Shown here in pieces: positions 8,592-17,862 of a stretch of DNA of 64,000 bases. Below the pieces are notes generated by a model. That model saw only the letters and a program-made list of their open reading frames with translations, searched no databases and was not told the origin of the DNA. The stretch covers positions 1-64,000 of the forward strand of contig NZ_JPLE01000058.1 of assembly GCF_001010415.1 (NCBI RefSeq), in the 5' to 3' direction. A program made the translations under genes and the position numbers. The number at the start of each line of letters is the position of its first letter. Within the stretch, counting starts at the first letter, position 1. This stretch comes from Xanthomonas pisi DSM 18956 (GTDB taxonomy: Bacteria > Pseudomonadota > Gammaproteobacteria > Xanthomonadales > Xanthomonadaceae).

Positions 8592-11255
8592 TCAGAACTT
8601 GAAGTTCAGCTGGGCTTGATAGCCGCGGCCGTTCTTGTAGAACGCCGTTGGCGCGGCCCGCGTGTTGCTGAAGAGGCGGTACGTGGAATCCAGCAGGTTG
8701 GTGGCGCCGAAGGTGATGCCCATGTAGTCGGTGATCTGATACGAGGCGGTCAGGTCCAGCTGCTTGTAGCTGTCGGCAAAGTCCTGCGACGACAGGCGAC
8801 CGATCTGGGTGAAGTACTTTGAGCGGTAGCTGTAGTTGACGCGCACCATCCAGTCGCCATGTTCCCAGTACGGGATGATGTTGTAGGTATCGCGCGACAG
8901 GTACGGCAGGTTCAGTCCCGAGCTCGAATCGGATTCGGCAAAGGTGTAGTTCGCCTGTACGCCGAAGCCCAGGCCCAGCGACTGCTGGTAATTGACCGCA
9001 ACGCCCTTGACCTTCGCATCGGACACGTTGACCGGCGTGGTTACCTGGTAGATGCCGGCCACCGCAGGCGGCGCCGGGTTGAGCTGCTGGCTGACCGTGG
9101 TGTTGACGATGTAGGAACTGATGTCGCGATAGAACACTTCGCCCGACAGCATGCTGGACGGAGCGAAGTACCACTCGGCCGCCACGTCGTAGTTGGTCGA
9201 TTCGTACGGCTTCAGGTCCGGGTTGCCGCCATTGGCGGTCAGGTTGCCGTTACCGCTGTTGATGGTGAACGAGCCGGCCAGATCGGCATAGCGCGGACGG
9301 GCGATGACCTTGGCTGCCGAGAAGCGCAGCACGGCATCGTCGGTGATGTCGTAGGCGATGTTGAAGCTGGGCAGCGCCTTGCGGTAGTCGTTGGTTTCGG
9401 CAACGCGATTGAAGGTCGCGCCACCGTCCTGGCTCTGCCAGAACTCCGACTTGTCGGTGGTGTCGATCAGACGGACGCCGACGTTGCCGCGCCACTGCCC
9501 CGACTCGAAGTTCAACTGGGTATAGACGTTCTGGGTGATTTCCTTGACGTCAAACGAGGAGCCGAAGTCGGTCCGGTACGGACCCTGCGGCTGACCGAGC
9601 AGATAGCGGCGCACCGTCTCCAGATTGGCGGTCGGCCAGGTGGTTAGGTCGCCGCTGGCGCCCAGCCCGTCGTACAGGCCACTCGGCGTGGTGCCCGGGT
9701 TGAACTGCGTCAGCGAAACCGGGTCGGTGGTGTTGATGCGGTTACCACGTGCTTCCACGCCATTGTTGTGGTTGATGTACTTGTAACCGAACAGCAACTT
9801 GGTGAACGGCCCCCACGCCAAGTCACGCGCGGCATCCCACTGGAAATACTTTTCTTCGTCCTTGCTCTTCTGATAGAAGATGCCGCCGGCCTGCATGGCG
9901 CTGGAATCCTGCGAACCGGCCGGCAGACCTGCCGGCGAACCCGGCAGCGTCCAGTTGGAGGCACCGCCGTTGTCGTAATTCACTGCGGTGTTCTGACCGT
10001 CGAAGGCATAGTTGTAACCGCCGTCGGTCATCAGGAACTTCATCAGGTATTCGGGATTCTTGCCGCCGGTGGCCTTGGTGTCGCCGACCTGGGTGGTGAA
10101 GACCCACTTCTCGCCGGACCAGTCGTGACGCAGGTTCAGGCTCTTGGTGGTGACGGTGCTTTCGCGGTAGTTGGCATCCAACTGCGCGTACGGCTGGCCG
10201 GCGGCGCCATCGCTGACGGTGGCCGAGGTGACGATGCCGTTCTGCACGTTCGCCTGGGTGATCTTCTGCATGTCGTTGTTGCAGGCCGGGCAGACATAGC
10301 GCGACTGACTGAAGTTGTTGTACTTGCCCTTGATGTACAGACCGGTGAGGTTGAACTCGTTCTGGTCGTTGGGCTTCCACTGCAACGCGCCCTGCACGCC
10401 GCTGCGCTCGCGGGTCTGCTGGAAGAATGCGCTGTTGATGCCGGCTGGCACGCGGGCGGTCGCAACGTTGCTGCTGTCGCCGGTGATGGTGGCAGTCGGG
10501 GGGATGTTGGCGCCGGTGGTGTAGCCGAAGTATTCGATACCGGCGCGCGCCAGGTCCTGCTTGTCGTGCGTGGCGGAGATCAACGCGCCGAAGGTTTCGT
10601 CGTCGTTCTTCCAGCTCCACAGCGCCGAGCCGCGCGGATTGCCTTCTTCCGAACGGTCGTTGTAGTTGTAGCCGACCGAGCCGCGGATGGTGTTCTTGGG
10701 CAGGTCCAGCGGCTTGCGGGTGTGCACGATCACGGTGCCGCCGATCGAGCCTTCGTCGATGCGCGCTTCAGGGGTCTTGTAGACCTCCATCAGGCCGATG
10801 ATTTCCGGCGACAGCAGTGTGTAGTTGAAGGTACGGCCGCTGGTGTCGGTCGGGTTGCCGCCCCAGTCGCCCGAGGCGATGGTCTGGCCATTGAGCAGGA
10901 CGCGGTTCAACGCCGGGTCGGTACCGTTGATGCTGACCTTCTCGCCTTCGCCGAACTGGCGGTCGACGCTGATGCCCGGCAGGTGCGACAGCGATTCGGC
11001 CGCATTGATGTCCGGGAACTTGCCGATGTCTTCGGCGCTGATCGCATCGACGATGGAGTTGGCCGAGCGCTTGACCGCCTGGCTCTTCTCCAGCGACGCG
11101 CGGTAGCCGGTGACGGTGATCGTGTCCAACTCGGTGGTGGCAGATGGCGTGGTGCCAGCGGCGGCTTGTTGTTCTTGTCCGGCAGCCATTGCAGAGCCGG
11201 AGCAGTACAGAGCGGCGGTGATACAGAGTGCTAACGTCGTGGTGCGGCTGTGCAT
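8592..11255 (-). CDS. TonB-dependent outer-membrane transporter of the N-glycan locus
   Basis: An 887-residue TonB-dependent receptor. The signal peptide ends near residue 24 (SAMA). A TonB box-like ITVTG follows at about residues 45-49. The plug domain contains the typical stretches NAAESLSHLPGISV and SINGTDPALNRVLLNG. The remainder alternates as expected for a 22-strand barrel and ends in Phe (QLNFKF). It heads the glycosidase cluster, so it probably imports oligosaccharides or glycopeptides released from plant N-glycans. A NagR-like palindrome lies about 330 bp upstream and a strong terminator just downstream. The family is certain; the cargo is inferred from context. Confidence 0.92.
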   Translation of the reverse strand: MHSRTTTLALCITAALYCSGSAMAAGQEQQAAAGTTPSATTELDTITVTGYRASLEKSQAVKRSANSIVDAISAEDIGKFPDINAAESLSHLPGISVDRQFGEGEKVSINGTDPALNRVLLNGQTIASGDWGGNPTDTSGRTFNYTLLSPEIIGLMEVYKTPEARIDEGSIGGTVIVHTRKPLDLPKNTIRGSVGYNYNDRSEEGNPRGSALWSWKNDDETFGALISATHDKQDLARAGIEYFGYTTGANIPPTATITGDSSNVATARVPAGINSAFFQQTRERSGVQGALQWKPNDQNEFNLTGLYIKGKYNNFSQSRYVCPACNNDMQKITQANVQNGIVTSATVSDGAAGQPYAQLDANYRESTVTTKSLNLRHDWSGEKWVFTTQVGDTKATGGKNPEYLMKFLMTDGGYNYAFDGQNTAVNYDNGGASNWTLPGSPAGLPAGSQDSSAMQAGGIFYQKSKDEEKYFQWDAARDLAWGPFTKLLFGYKYINHNNGVEARGNRINTTDPVSLTQFNPGTTPSGLYDGLGASGDLTTWPTANLETVRRYLLGQPQGPYRTDFGSSFDVKEITQNVYTQLNFESGQWRGNVGVRLIDTTDKSEFWQSQDGGATFNRVAETNDYRKALPSFNIAYDITDDAVLRFSAAKVIARPRYADLAGSFTINSGNGNLTANGGNPDLKPYESTNYDVAAEWYFAPSSMLSGEVFYRDISSYIVNTTVSQQLNPAPPAVAGIYQVTTPVNVSDAKVKGVAVNYQQSLGLGFGVQANYTFAESDSSSGLNLPYLSRDTYNIIPYWEHGDWMVRVNYSYRSKYFTQIGRLSSQDFADSYKQLDLTASYQITDYMGITFGATNLLDSTYRLFSNTRAAPTAFYKNGRGYQAQLNFKF

Positions 11256-11587
11256 GGCTAAACCTCGTTGGTTAGTGCTGTGAGCGCGTCGCCGTCAAAG
11301 GCGTCACGCGCTCGGCGTGGCCGGCAAAACAACACGCCCTGACCGATCGCGGTGATCGCACTCCTGGGTTCCGCACTGGAAACAGGTGGCGTCGATTCGC
11401 GTGGTAGAGGAGGTGTCCCCCGTGTGGTGAAGCGGTGAAGCGAATGCGACATCGGCGAGTCGAACGTCGGATGACGCGCCACTCGCGAATCTGGGGTGAC
11501 AGGCGAGGGAAGCGCCGTTCTTCAAGTACCGAACAGTTCCCGCCCCTCCTGCCAGAACCTCGATTCGGATCGAGTCTCGCGTAGCGC

Positions 11588-11601
11588 TGACAGCGTTGTC
11601 A
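11588..11601. promoter_or_regulatory. NagR (LacI-family)-like operator, receptor side
   Basis: TGACAGCGTTGTCA fits the TGACARCGYTGTCA core described for NagR boxes of the Xanthomonas GlcNAc regulon, with one deviation at the Y position. It lies 333 bp upstream of the TonB receptor start on the opposite strand. Similarity to the published consensus is recalled, not computed. Confidence 0.65.
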
Positions 11602-11875
11602 ACACATCGTCACAGATCTCTGATGTGGCTGCGATTGCGCTGCAATGCAGCATTTTCTGCGACGTAATCCCGCAAGTGGCTGAGCGCTTGCGCACACATG
11701 GAGCCGTGCCCCTGGTGCGCAATTGGCGCTTTCAATGGCTAAGCGGCGTTCCAGTCGTGTACGCTCGGTTTTTGTGCGGAAATCTCCGTGATGCGTGCGG
11801 ATTTTTCGTGGATGATGGGTGGTGCGGGAGATCGCGCTGATCGTGGCCGCCACAGTTGCGTTACACGGCAATTAC

Positions 11876-11889
11876 TGACAACGTTGTCT
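11876..11889. promoter_or_regulatory. NagR (LacI-family)-like operator, kinase side
   Basis: TGACAACGTTGTCT is a near-perfect copy of the same operator type, centred about 70 bp upstream of the kinase GTG start. This position suits repression of the kinase promoter. With the box at 11588 it suggests common control of import and phosphorylation. Confidence 0.65.
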
Positions 11890-11954
11890 ACCCACTGCCG
11901 TTCGTCGGACAGCGGGACATGACGCCAGCCCGCTGCCACTTATCAGGAGAATGC

Positions 11955-12971
11955 GTGAGCGCAAGCAGCCCAATGGACGCGGTGGCCTTTCCGCGCCCCG
12001 ACACCTTCGTTGCCGCAGACGTGGGAGGGACGCATGTGCGCCTTGCGCTGGTCTGCGCAAGCACCGATGCGCGCAAGCCGGTCACGGTGCTGGACTATCG
12101 CAAGTATCGCTGCGCCGATTACCCGGGACTGGCCGAGATCATGTCCGCGTTCTTTGCAGAGCTGGGATGCGCGCCTGTGCGGCGCGGTGTGATCGCCAGT
12201 GCCGGTTATGCGCTGGAAGACGGCAGCGTGATCACGGCGAACCTGCCGTGGGTATTGGCGCCGGAACAGATTCGTCGCCAGCTCGGCATGCAGGCATTGC
12301 ATTTGGTCAACGATTTCGAAGCGGTCGCCTACGCAGCCAATTACATGACCGGCAATCAGGTCATGCAGCTGTCCGGTCCCGCCCAGGGCGCACCCGGCCC
12401 GGCGCTGGTCCTCGGTCCCGGAACCGGACTGGGCGCGGCGGTGTGGATTCCCAATGGCGCCACTCCGATGGTGTTGCCGACCGAGGCCGGCCATGCCGCG
12501 CTCGCCGCTGCCAGCGATCTGGAAGTGGCCCTGCTGCAGGAGCTGCGCCGCACGCGCACCCACGTGGGCACCGAAACCTTGTTGTCCGGCCCGGGCCTGT
12601 TGAATCTCTACACCGCCTTGGCCGCGCTGCGTGGCGAGACGGCCGTGCATCAGGGCCCGGCCGATGTCACCGCCGCCGCATTGGCCGGCAACGACGCGCT
12701 CGCGCGCGATGCGCTGCAGGCGTTCTGCGGGTTCATGGGCAGCGTGGTCGGAGACATGATGCTGCTTTATGGCATCCGCAGTGGCGTCTATCTGGCCGGC
12801 GGATTCTTGCCGCAGATCGCCGGGTTCATCGCCGCCAGCGACTTCGCCGCCCGCCTGCTCGACAAGGGCACGCTGCGGCCCGCGCTGGAACAGGTGCCGG
12901 TCAGCATCGTCGAACACGGCCAGCTCGGCGTGATCGGCGCGGCCAGCTGGTTTCTGCAACACGGCCGCTGA
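11955..12971 (+). CDS. glk: Glucokinase-family sugar kinase (Glk / NagK-II type)
   Basis: A 338-residue glucokinase that would phosphorylate glucose or, in this context, N-acetylglucosamine with ATP. Phosphate-binding motif DVGGTHVR starts at D22, the catalytic-loop motif VNDFEAVAYA follows, and LGPGTGLG forms the second nucleotide-binding segment. The frame is open to a TTG at 11856, but that would overlap the operator. The GTG at 11955 is preceded by CAGGAGA and gives the normal family length. In X. campestris GlcNAc is phosphorylated by glucokinase-family proteins (NagK-IIA and IIB). The NagR-like box upstream and the N-glycan cluster next door make a GlcNAc kinase role plausible, but this is an inference. 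Confidence 0.88.
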   Translation: MSASSPMDAVAFPRPDTFVAADVGGTHVRLALVCASTDARKPVTVLDYRKYRCADYPGLAEIMSAFFAELGCAPVRRGVIASAGYALEDGSVITANLPWVLAPEQIRRQLGMQALHLVNDFEAVAYAANYMTGNQVMQLSGPAQGAPGPALVLGPGTGLGAAVWIPNGATPMVLPTEAGHAALAAASDLEVALLQELRRTRTHVGTETLLSGPGLLNLYTALAALRGETAVHQGPADVTAAALAGNDALARDALQAFCGFMGSVVGDMMLLYGIRSGVYLAGGFLPQIAGFIAASDFAARLLDKGTLRPALEQVPVSIVEHGQLGVIGAASWFLQHGR

Positions 12972-12984
12972 CGCGCGCTACACC

Positions 12985-13051
12985 GTAGGAGCGCACCTGG
13001 GCGCGACTTGGCGTTACCGATGATGCCTCTCGCGCCCAGGTGCGCTCCTAC
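12985..13051. repeat. Perfect 22-bp inverted repeat (REP-like element)
   Basis: A 22-bp arm starting GTAGGAGCGCACC at 12985-13006 is exactly reverse-complemented at 13030-13051 around a 23-nt loop. It follows the kinase stop codon closely and may protect or terminate its mRNA. There is no T tract, so it looks like a dispersed REP-type unit. Confidence 0.75.
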
Positions 13052-13133
13052 GCGTGGGCCTGGAATTTTGCGTATCTGCGGTCATTCCAGTGTCGCTGTG
13101 CCAGACCGATCGTCAATCGCATCGCCGCCTCCC

Positions 13134-13202
13134 GTAGGAGCGCACCCCCGGGTGCGACGGGGTATTACCGGTGACGCTTCTCGCGCCCAGGTGCGCCCCT
13201 AC
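13134..13202. repeat. Second, degenerate copy of the REP-like inverted repeat
   Basis: The same GTAGGAGCGCACC arm recurs at 13134 and a diverged complement ends at 13202. The central loop is also related (TTACCG and GATG/GACG elements). Two copies 83 bp apart in the same orientation form a REP doublet in the gap between the convergent kinase and rsmE genes. Nothing else is recognisable in this 326-bp gap. Confidence 0.65.
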
Positions 13203-13297
13203 TCGGGTTGCTGGCCACGACAATCGTCCGGTCTCACGACGCAGTGCATTGGCCGTACTGCGCGTCAGCGACCGCGATGTCCTGCGGCTCGCCGAAC

Positions 13298-14032
13298 CTA
13301 CAGATCCCCGAACCGCGCCTGCAATGCCGCAATGGCCGCCAGTCCGGCGGTTTCGGTGCGCAGGATGCGTGGACCCAATTGCAGGCCGGTGAAACCGGCA
13401 TCGGCCAACGTGGCGCGGTCGCGTGGCGACCAACCGCCTTCCGGCCCGATCGCCACGATGAGTCCCTGGTCGATATTCGCACTCAGCGTGGACAGGCGAT
13501 GCTCGCCCTGCGGGTCCAGGGTCAGCCGTCGCGCCTGCGGGTCGCTGGCCTGCGCCGCCTCTTGCAAGCCCAGCGGCGTTGCGACGGTCGGCACGCGTGC
13601 GCGGCCGGATTGTTCGCAGGCCGAGACAACGACACTGCGCCAATGCGCGAGGCGTTTTTCCATGCGCGCCGCATCGAGCTTGACCTCGGTACGTTCGGCG
13701 TTGACCGGCACGATGGCCGCAACCCCCAGCTCGGTGGCCTTCTGCAGGATCAGATCCATTTTTTCGCCGCGCGCGATGCCCTGCAGCAGCGTGACGCGCA
13801 AGGGCGATTCGTTGGACAGCGCTTGCGCACGCTCGACCAGTGCGCGTGCCTCGCGCTTGCCGGCCACGGTGATGCGCGCGTGGTAGTCGCTGCCATCGCC
13901 GTTGAACAGGATGCAGGCATCGCCCTCGCGCAGGCGCAGCACGCGCAGCAGATGATTGGCGGACTCTTCGGGCAGGGTCACTTCCTGGTCGCAGTGCAGC
14001 GGCAACGCGACATGGGAGCGGGTCAGGCGCAT
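13298..14032 (-). CDS. rsmE: 16S rRNA (uracil-1498-N3)-methyltransferase
   Basis: A 244-residue SPOUT-class methyltransferase that methylates U1498 of 16S rRNA using SAM. An N-terminal PUA-like RNA-binding part (residues 1-70) precedes the SPOUT fold. The SAM-binding knot motifs IGPEGGWS and LGPRILRTETA are near the C-terminus. The frame extends upstream, but the ATG at 14032 has a clear GGAGG site about 8 nt upstream and gives the usual family length. The start overlaps the end of bioA by 10 bp, so the two are translationally coupled. Confidence 0.93.
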   Translation of the reverse strand: MRLTRSHVALPLHCDQEVTLPEESANHLLRVLRLREGDACILFNGDGSDYHARITVAGKREARALVERAQALSNESPLRVTLLQGIARGEKMDLILQKATELGVAAIVPVNAERTEVKLDAARMEKRLAHWRSVVVSACEQSGRARVPTVATPLGLQEAAQASDPQARRLTLDPQGEHRLSTLSANIDQGLIVAIGPEGGWSPRDRATLADAGFTGLQLGPRILRTETAGLAAIAALQARFGDL

Positions 14033-15441
14033 GCGACGGCCTCCTCGATGGCGTGACGGGTGGTCGCGGCAAGCAAGGCCAGCTGCGCGTCGTCCACGCA
14101 GTAAGGGGGCATCCAGTACAGCACGTCGCCCAGCGGGCGCAGCACGACGCCGCGTTCCAGCGCCGCGCGATACGCCTTCAACCCGACCCGTGCCGCGGCA
14201 GGGAAGGGCGTGCGCTTGTCGCCGCCCTGGGTCAGTTCGAAGGCCACGATCATGCCGGCCTGGCGCACGTCCGCCACTGCGCTGTGCTCGCCGATCTGCG
14301 CAGCGAAGGCGCTCATGCGCCCGGCGGTGTCCTGGTTGCGCGCAATCACGTCGTCGTCTGCGAAGATCTGCAACGTCGCCAATGCCGCCGCGCACGCCAG
14401 GGGGTTGCCGGTGTAGCTATGCGAATGCAGAAACGCGCGCTCGCGCGAATCGTCCAGAAACGCGTCGTACAACTGCTGCGTGGCCAGCACCGCCGAGAGC
14501 GGCAGGAAGCCGCCGGTCAATCCCTTGGACAGGCACAACAGATCGGGCATCACGCCGGCCTGTTCGCACGCGAACAGCGTGCCGGTGCGTCCGAAGCCGG
14601 TGGCGATCTCGTCGGCGATCAGGAACGCGCCATGCGCGTCGCACAGTTCGCGCGCACGCCGCAGATACGCCGGGTGGTACATGCGCATGCCGCCGGCGCA
14701 CTGCACGCGCGGTTCCAGGATCAATGCGCAGATTTCGCCGGGCGATTGTTCGAACAGTGCCTGCAGCGCATCGGCCGCCTGCAGCGCATAGTCTTCCGCG
14801 CTCTGGCCCGGCTCGGCCAGGTAGGCATCGGGCGAGGGCGCAAAGATCGACTCCAGCAGCAATGGCGCATACACGCGCCGATACAGCGGGATGTCGCCGA
14901 CCGACAACGCGCCGATGGTCTCGCCGTGGTAGCCGTTTTCCAGTGCGATGAAGCGCGTGCGGCGGTGCTCGCCGCGGTTGTGGAAATAATGGAAGGCCAT
15001 CTTCAAGGCCACTTCGACGCCGGCCGAGCCGTTGTCGGCATAGAACACCTTGGCCAGCGGCGCGCGGTCGGGCTGGCGCGGCGCGATCGCCAGCAGGCGC
15101 TCGGCCAGTTGCACTGCCGGCGCATGCGTGAAGCCGGCCAGCATCACCTGCTCCAGGGTGCCGGCCTGCTGCGCGATGGCTGCGCCGATGCGCGGCTCGG
15201 CATGGCCGAACAGGTTGGTCCACCAGCTGCTCACCGCGTCCAGATAGCGACGGCCGTCGTGACCGATCAGCCACGCACCCTGGCCAGCGGCGATGGGGAC
15301 CAGCGGAAGCGTGTGCGGATGCTCGCGCATCTGCGTGCACGGGTGCCAGAGCACGGCAAGATCGCGTTGCCGCCAATGTTCGGCAGCTTCGGAGGCTGCA
15401 GGGTCTGCTAGGATTTCGGGCTCATGAACATGTCGATGCAT
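14023..15441 (-). CDS. bioA: Adenosylmethionine-8-amino-7-oxononanoate aminotransferase
   Basis: A 472-residue class-III PLP aminotransferase of biotin synthesis that makes 7,8-diaminopelargonate with SAM as amino donor. The PLP lysine is K306 in LCLSKGLTGG. The N-terminal WHPCTQM motif, the ISSWWTNLFGH-like segment and the DEIATGFGRTG stretch are characteristic of BioA. It is divergent from nudE with only about 40 bp between the starts and is followed by rsmE in an overlapping operon. Start at the ATG at 15441; no better downstream start was seen. Confidence 0.94.
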   Translation of the reverse strand: MHRHVHEPEILADPAASEAAEHWRQRDLAVLWHPCTQMREHPHTLPLVPIAAGQGAWLIGHDGRRYLDAVSSWWTNLFGHAEPRIGAAIAQQAGTLEQVMLAGFTHAPAVQLAERLLAIAPRQPDRAPLAKVFYADNGSAGVEVALKMAFHYFHNRGEHRRTRFIALENGYHGETIGALSVGDIPLYRRVYAPLLLESIFAPSPDAYLAEPGQSAEDYALQAADALQALFEQSPGEICALILEPRVQCAGGMRMYHPAYLRRARELCDAHGAFLIADEIATGFGRTGTLFACEQAGVMPDLLCLSKGLTGGFLPLSAVLATQQLYDAFLDDSRERAFLHSHSYTGNPLACAAALATLQIFADDDVIARNQDTAGRMSAFAAQIGEHSAVADVRQAGMIVAFELTQGGDKRTPFPAAARVGLKAYRAALERGVVLRPLGDVLYWMPPYCVDDAQLALLAATTRHAIEEAVACA

Positions 15442-15482
15442 CTGCCTATTCTATCGGTCCGCTCCGCGGCTGCGTGCCACGC

Positions 15483-16031
15483 ATGAGCCCGCGTCTGCCG
15501 ACCATCCACAAGATCACCGATCTGGGCGACGGGCCGTTCCGTCGCCAGCAACTGGATCTGGAGTTTTCCAACGGGCAGCGCCGCCTCTACGAACGTCAAC
15601 TCAGCCAGGGCCACGGTGCCGTGGTCGTGGTGCCGATGCTCGACCAGACCACCGTGCTGCTGGTGCGCGAATACGCCGCCGGCGTGCATCGCTACGAGCT
15701 GGGTCTGGTCAAGGGGCGCATCGATGCCGGCGAGACGCCGGAGCAGGCGGCCGACCGCGAGCTCAAGGAAGAAGCCGGCTACGGTGCGCGCCAGGTACAG
15801 GTGCTGCGCGCGATGACGCTCGCTCCTACTTATATGAGTCACCAATCCTGGTTGGTGCTGGCGCGCGACCTCTACCCCGAGCGCTTGGTCGGCGATGAGC
15901 CGGAAGAGATGGAAGTGGTGCCCTGGCCAATCGCACGTCTGGACGAATTGATGCTGCGCGAAGATTTCTCCGAAGGCCGCTCGCTGGCCGCCCTGTTCAT
16001 CGCGCGCGAGTGGCTGGAGCGCAACCCATGA
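15483..16031 (+). CDS. nudE: ADP-compounds hydrolase, NUDIX (NudE-like)
   Basis: A 182-residue NUDIX pyrophosphatase, probably acting on ADP-ribose, NADH or Ap-n-A compounds. The NUDIX box runs from G78 (GRIDAGETPEQAADREL onward to EEAGY), with all metal-binding acidic residues present. A GTG at 15474 is an alternative start three codons upstream; the ATG is preferred. The stop overlaps the start of cysQ by 4 bp (ATGA). Pairing with cysQ is also seen in other gammaproteobacteria and suggests nucleotide housekeeping. Confidence 0.88.
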   Translation: MSPRLPTIHKITDLGDGPFRRQQLDLEFSNGQRRLYERQLSQGHGAVVVVPMLDQTTVLLVREYAAGVHRYELGLVKGRIDAGETPEQAADRELKEEAGYGARQVQVLRAMTLAPTYMSHQSWLVLARDLYPERLVGDEPEEMEVVPWPIARLDELMLREDFSEGRSLAALFIAREWLERNP

Positions 16032-16828
16032 TCCGCATCCCGATGGAATTGCGCGAGACCGTGATCGCCATTGCCCGCGAAGCGGGCGAGGCCATCATGC
16101 AGGTGTACGCGCAGGACTTCGCCGTGGAGATCAAGGACGATGCCAGCCCGCTGACCCAGGCCGACCTAGCCGCCAATCGCGTCATCGTCGACGGCCTGCG
16201 CCGGGTCACGCCCGACGTGCCGGTGCTGTCGGAAGAGTCCGCGCACATCGCCTGGGAAGAGCGTCAGTACTGGACCAGCTACTGGCTGGTCGATCCGCTG
16301 GATGGCACCCGCGAGTTCGTCAAGCGCAATGGCGAGTTCAGCGTCAACATCGCACTCATCCACATGGGCGCGCCGGTGCTGGGCGTGGTGCAGGCACCGG
16401 TCGATGGCCGGGTCTGGTACGCCGCACGCGGCGAGAACGCTTTCCGCCGCGACGGCGATCGCGACGAAATGCTGCACACCCGCATGCCGGCTGCCGCCCC
16501 CTTGCGGGTTGCCGCCAGTCGCTCGCACCGCGATGCGCGTACCGCAGCTGCGTTGGAGCGCATGGGGCAGATCGACGTGGTGGCGCAAGGTTCCTCGTTG
16601 AAGTTCTGCCGCATTGCCGAAGGCGAGCTGGATGTCTACCCGCGCTTCGGCCCCACCTCCGAATGGGACACCGCGGCTGGCCAATGCGTGCTGCACGCAG
16701 CCGGCGGTGTGCTGCTGGCCGGTGGTTCCGGCAAGCCGTTCCGCTACAACCGCCGCGACACCTTGCTCAATGGCGACTTCATCGCGCTGGGCGATCCCAA
16801 TCTGCCCTGGCGCGACTGGCTGGCCTGA
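16028..16828 (+). CDS. cysQ: 3'(2'),5'-bisphosphate nucleotidase
   Basis: A 266-residue inositol-monophosphatase-fold enzyme that hydrolyses 3'-phosphoadenosine 5'-phosphate, the by-product of PAPS-dependent reactions. Metal-binding motifs are E70 (SEES), D89-P-L-D92-G-T (WLVDPLDGTREF) and the C-terminal WDTAAG. The start ATG overlaps the nudE stop. PAP recycling is relevant to the PAPS-type sulfotransferase encoded at 35.4 kb, although the two are far apart. Confidence 0.9.
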   Translation: MIRIPMELRETVIAIAREAGEAIMQVYAQDFAVEIKDDASPLTQADLAANRVIVDGLRRVTPDVPVLSEESAHIAWEERQYWTSYWLVDPLDGTREFVKRNGEFSVNIALIHMGAPVLGVVQAPVDGRVWYAARGENAFRRDGDRDEMLHTRMPAAAPLRVAASRSHRDARTAAALERMGQIDVVAQGSSLKFCRIAEGELDVYPRFGPTSEWDTAAGQCVLHAAGGVLLAGGSGKPFRYNRRDTLLNGDFIALGDPNLPWRDWLA

Positions 16829-17007
16829 GCAGGCCCGCCTGCCGGGCGCGGGTTGCATGGCAGGTGCTGCGCACGCGCAGGGGCCGCATCGGCCGACCGG
16901 TACACTGCGGCTGCATCGCGCGCCGGGCTTGCTGCCACGCGCGATACCGCAATGCGCAGAAGATCTCACCGCGGATGCGCCCTCCAAGACTGCTTCAGGA
17001 ATAAACC

Positions 17008-17862
17008 ATGCTCCAGACTCCGCCCACCGGCGATATCCAAGGCCTGCTGCAGTTGATGGCGCGCCTGCGCGACCGTGAGCATGGTTGCCCCTGGGATGTG
17101 GAGCAGAGCTTCGCCAGCATCGCGCCGTACACCATCGAAGAAGCCTACGAGGTCGCCGACGCGATCGATCGCAACGACCTGCCGGGGCTGCGCGACGAGT
17201 TGGGCGACCTGTTGCTGCAGGTGGTCTTCCATGCGCAGATGGCGTCCGAGCAGGGCGCGTTCGACTTCGCCGACGTGGTCGCCACGCTCAGCGACAAGCT
17301 CGTTCGCCGTCACCCGCACGTGTTCGCGGCGCAGACGGTGGACGATGCGCAGGCGGTAAGCGCCAACTGGGACCAGATCAAGCGCGAAGAACGCCGTGCC
17401 GCAGGGCAGCAGGACGACTCCGCGCTGGCCGGCATCGCACGTGGCCTGCCGGAGTGGCAGCGCTCCACCAAGTTGCAATCGCGCGCGGCGCGGGTGGGCT
17501 TCGACTGGCCCAGCCCGGCGCCGGTGCTGGAAAAATTGCAGGAAGAAATCGAGGAGCTGCGGGTGGAATTCGCCCGCGGACCGGTCGCCGACAATCAGGC
17601 GCGTCTGGAAGACGAACTGGGCGATGTGCTGTTCGTCTGCGCCAATCTCGCACGGCATGCCAAGGTCGATGTGGGCGCCGCGCTTCGGCATGCCAATCTG
17701 AAGTTCGAACGGCGCTTCCGTGCGATGGAAGCCCATGCGCACGCGCAGGGCACCCCCCTGGATGCGTTGTCGCTAGACGCGCAGGAAGCGCTGTGGCGAC
17801 AGGTCAAGCGCGACGAGTCCGCCGCCGCAGTGGTCGGTACCGGCGCCGCAACCGGCGCATGA
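17008..17862 (+). CDS. mazG: Nucleoside triphosphate pyrophosphohydrolase MazG
   Basis: A 284-residue all-alpha NTP-PPase that removes non-canonical NTPs and influences the (p)ppGpp response. Two MazG domains are visible. The N-terminal one has the E44-E45-x-x-E48-x-x-D51 motif and E64-x-x-D67. A second copy is around residues 175-225 (EEIEEL...EDELGDVLF). A modest AGGAA ribosome site precedes the ATG. The last codons overlap the ynfA-like gene by 4 bp. The 180 bp before it hold no recognisable feature. Confidence 0.93.
   Translation: MLQTPPTGDIQGLLQLMARLRDREHGCPWDVEQSFASIAPYTIEEAYEVADAIDRNDLPGLRDELGDLLLQVVFHAQMASEQGAFDFADVVATLSDKLVRRHPHVFAAQTVDDAQAVSANWDQIKREERRAAGQQDDSALAGIARGLPEWQRSTKLQSRAARVGFDWPSPAPVLEKLQEEIEELRVEFARGPVADNQARLEDELGDVLFVCANLARHAKVDVGAALRHANLKFERRFRAMEAHAHAQGTPLDALSLDAQEALWRQVKRDESAAAVVGTGAATGA

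Larger units (their letters stand above)
11256..11954. other. 700-bp divergent regulatory region
   Basis: No convincing gene is present between the TonB receptor and the divergent kinase. Short open frames here lack coding character. The stretch holds two NagR/LacI-type palindromes, one nearer the receptor and one just before the kinase. It probably contains both promoters and a long receptor leader of up to about 330 nt. Confidence 0.6.

Noticed and set aside
5640-8822. 1060-residue plus-strand open frame over the GH18 and GH29 genes
   Set aside because: It spans two recognisable genes on the other strand and has no motif of its own.
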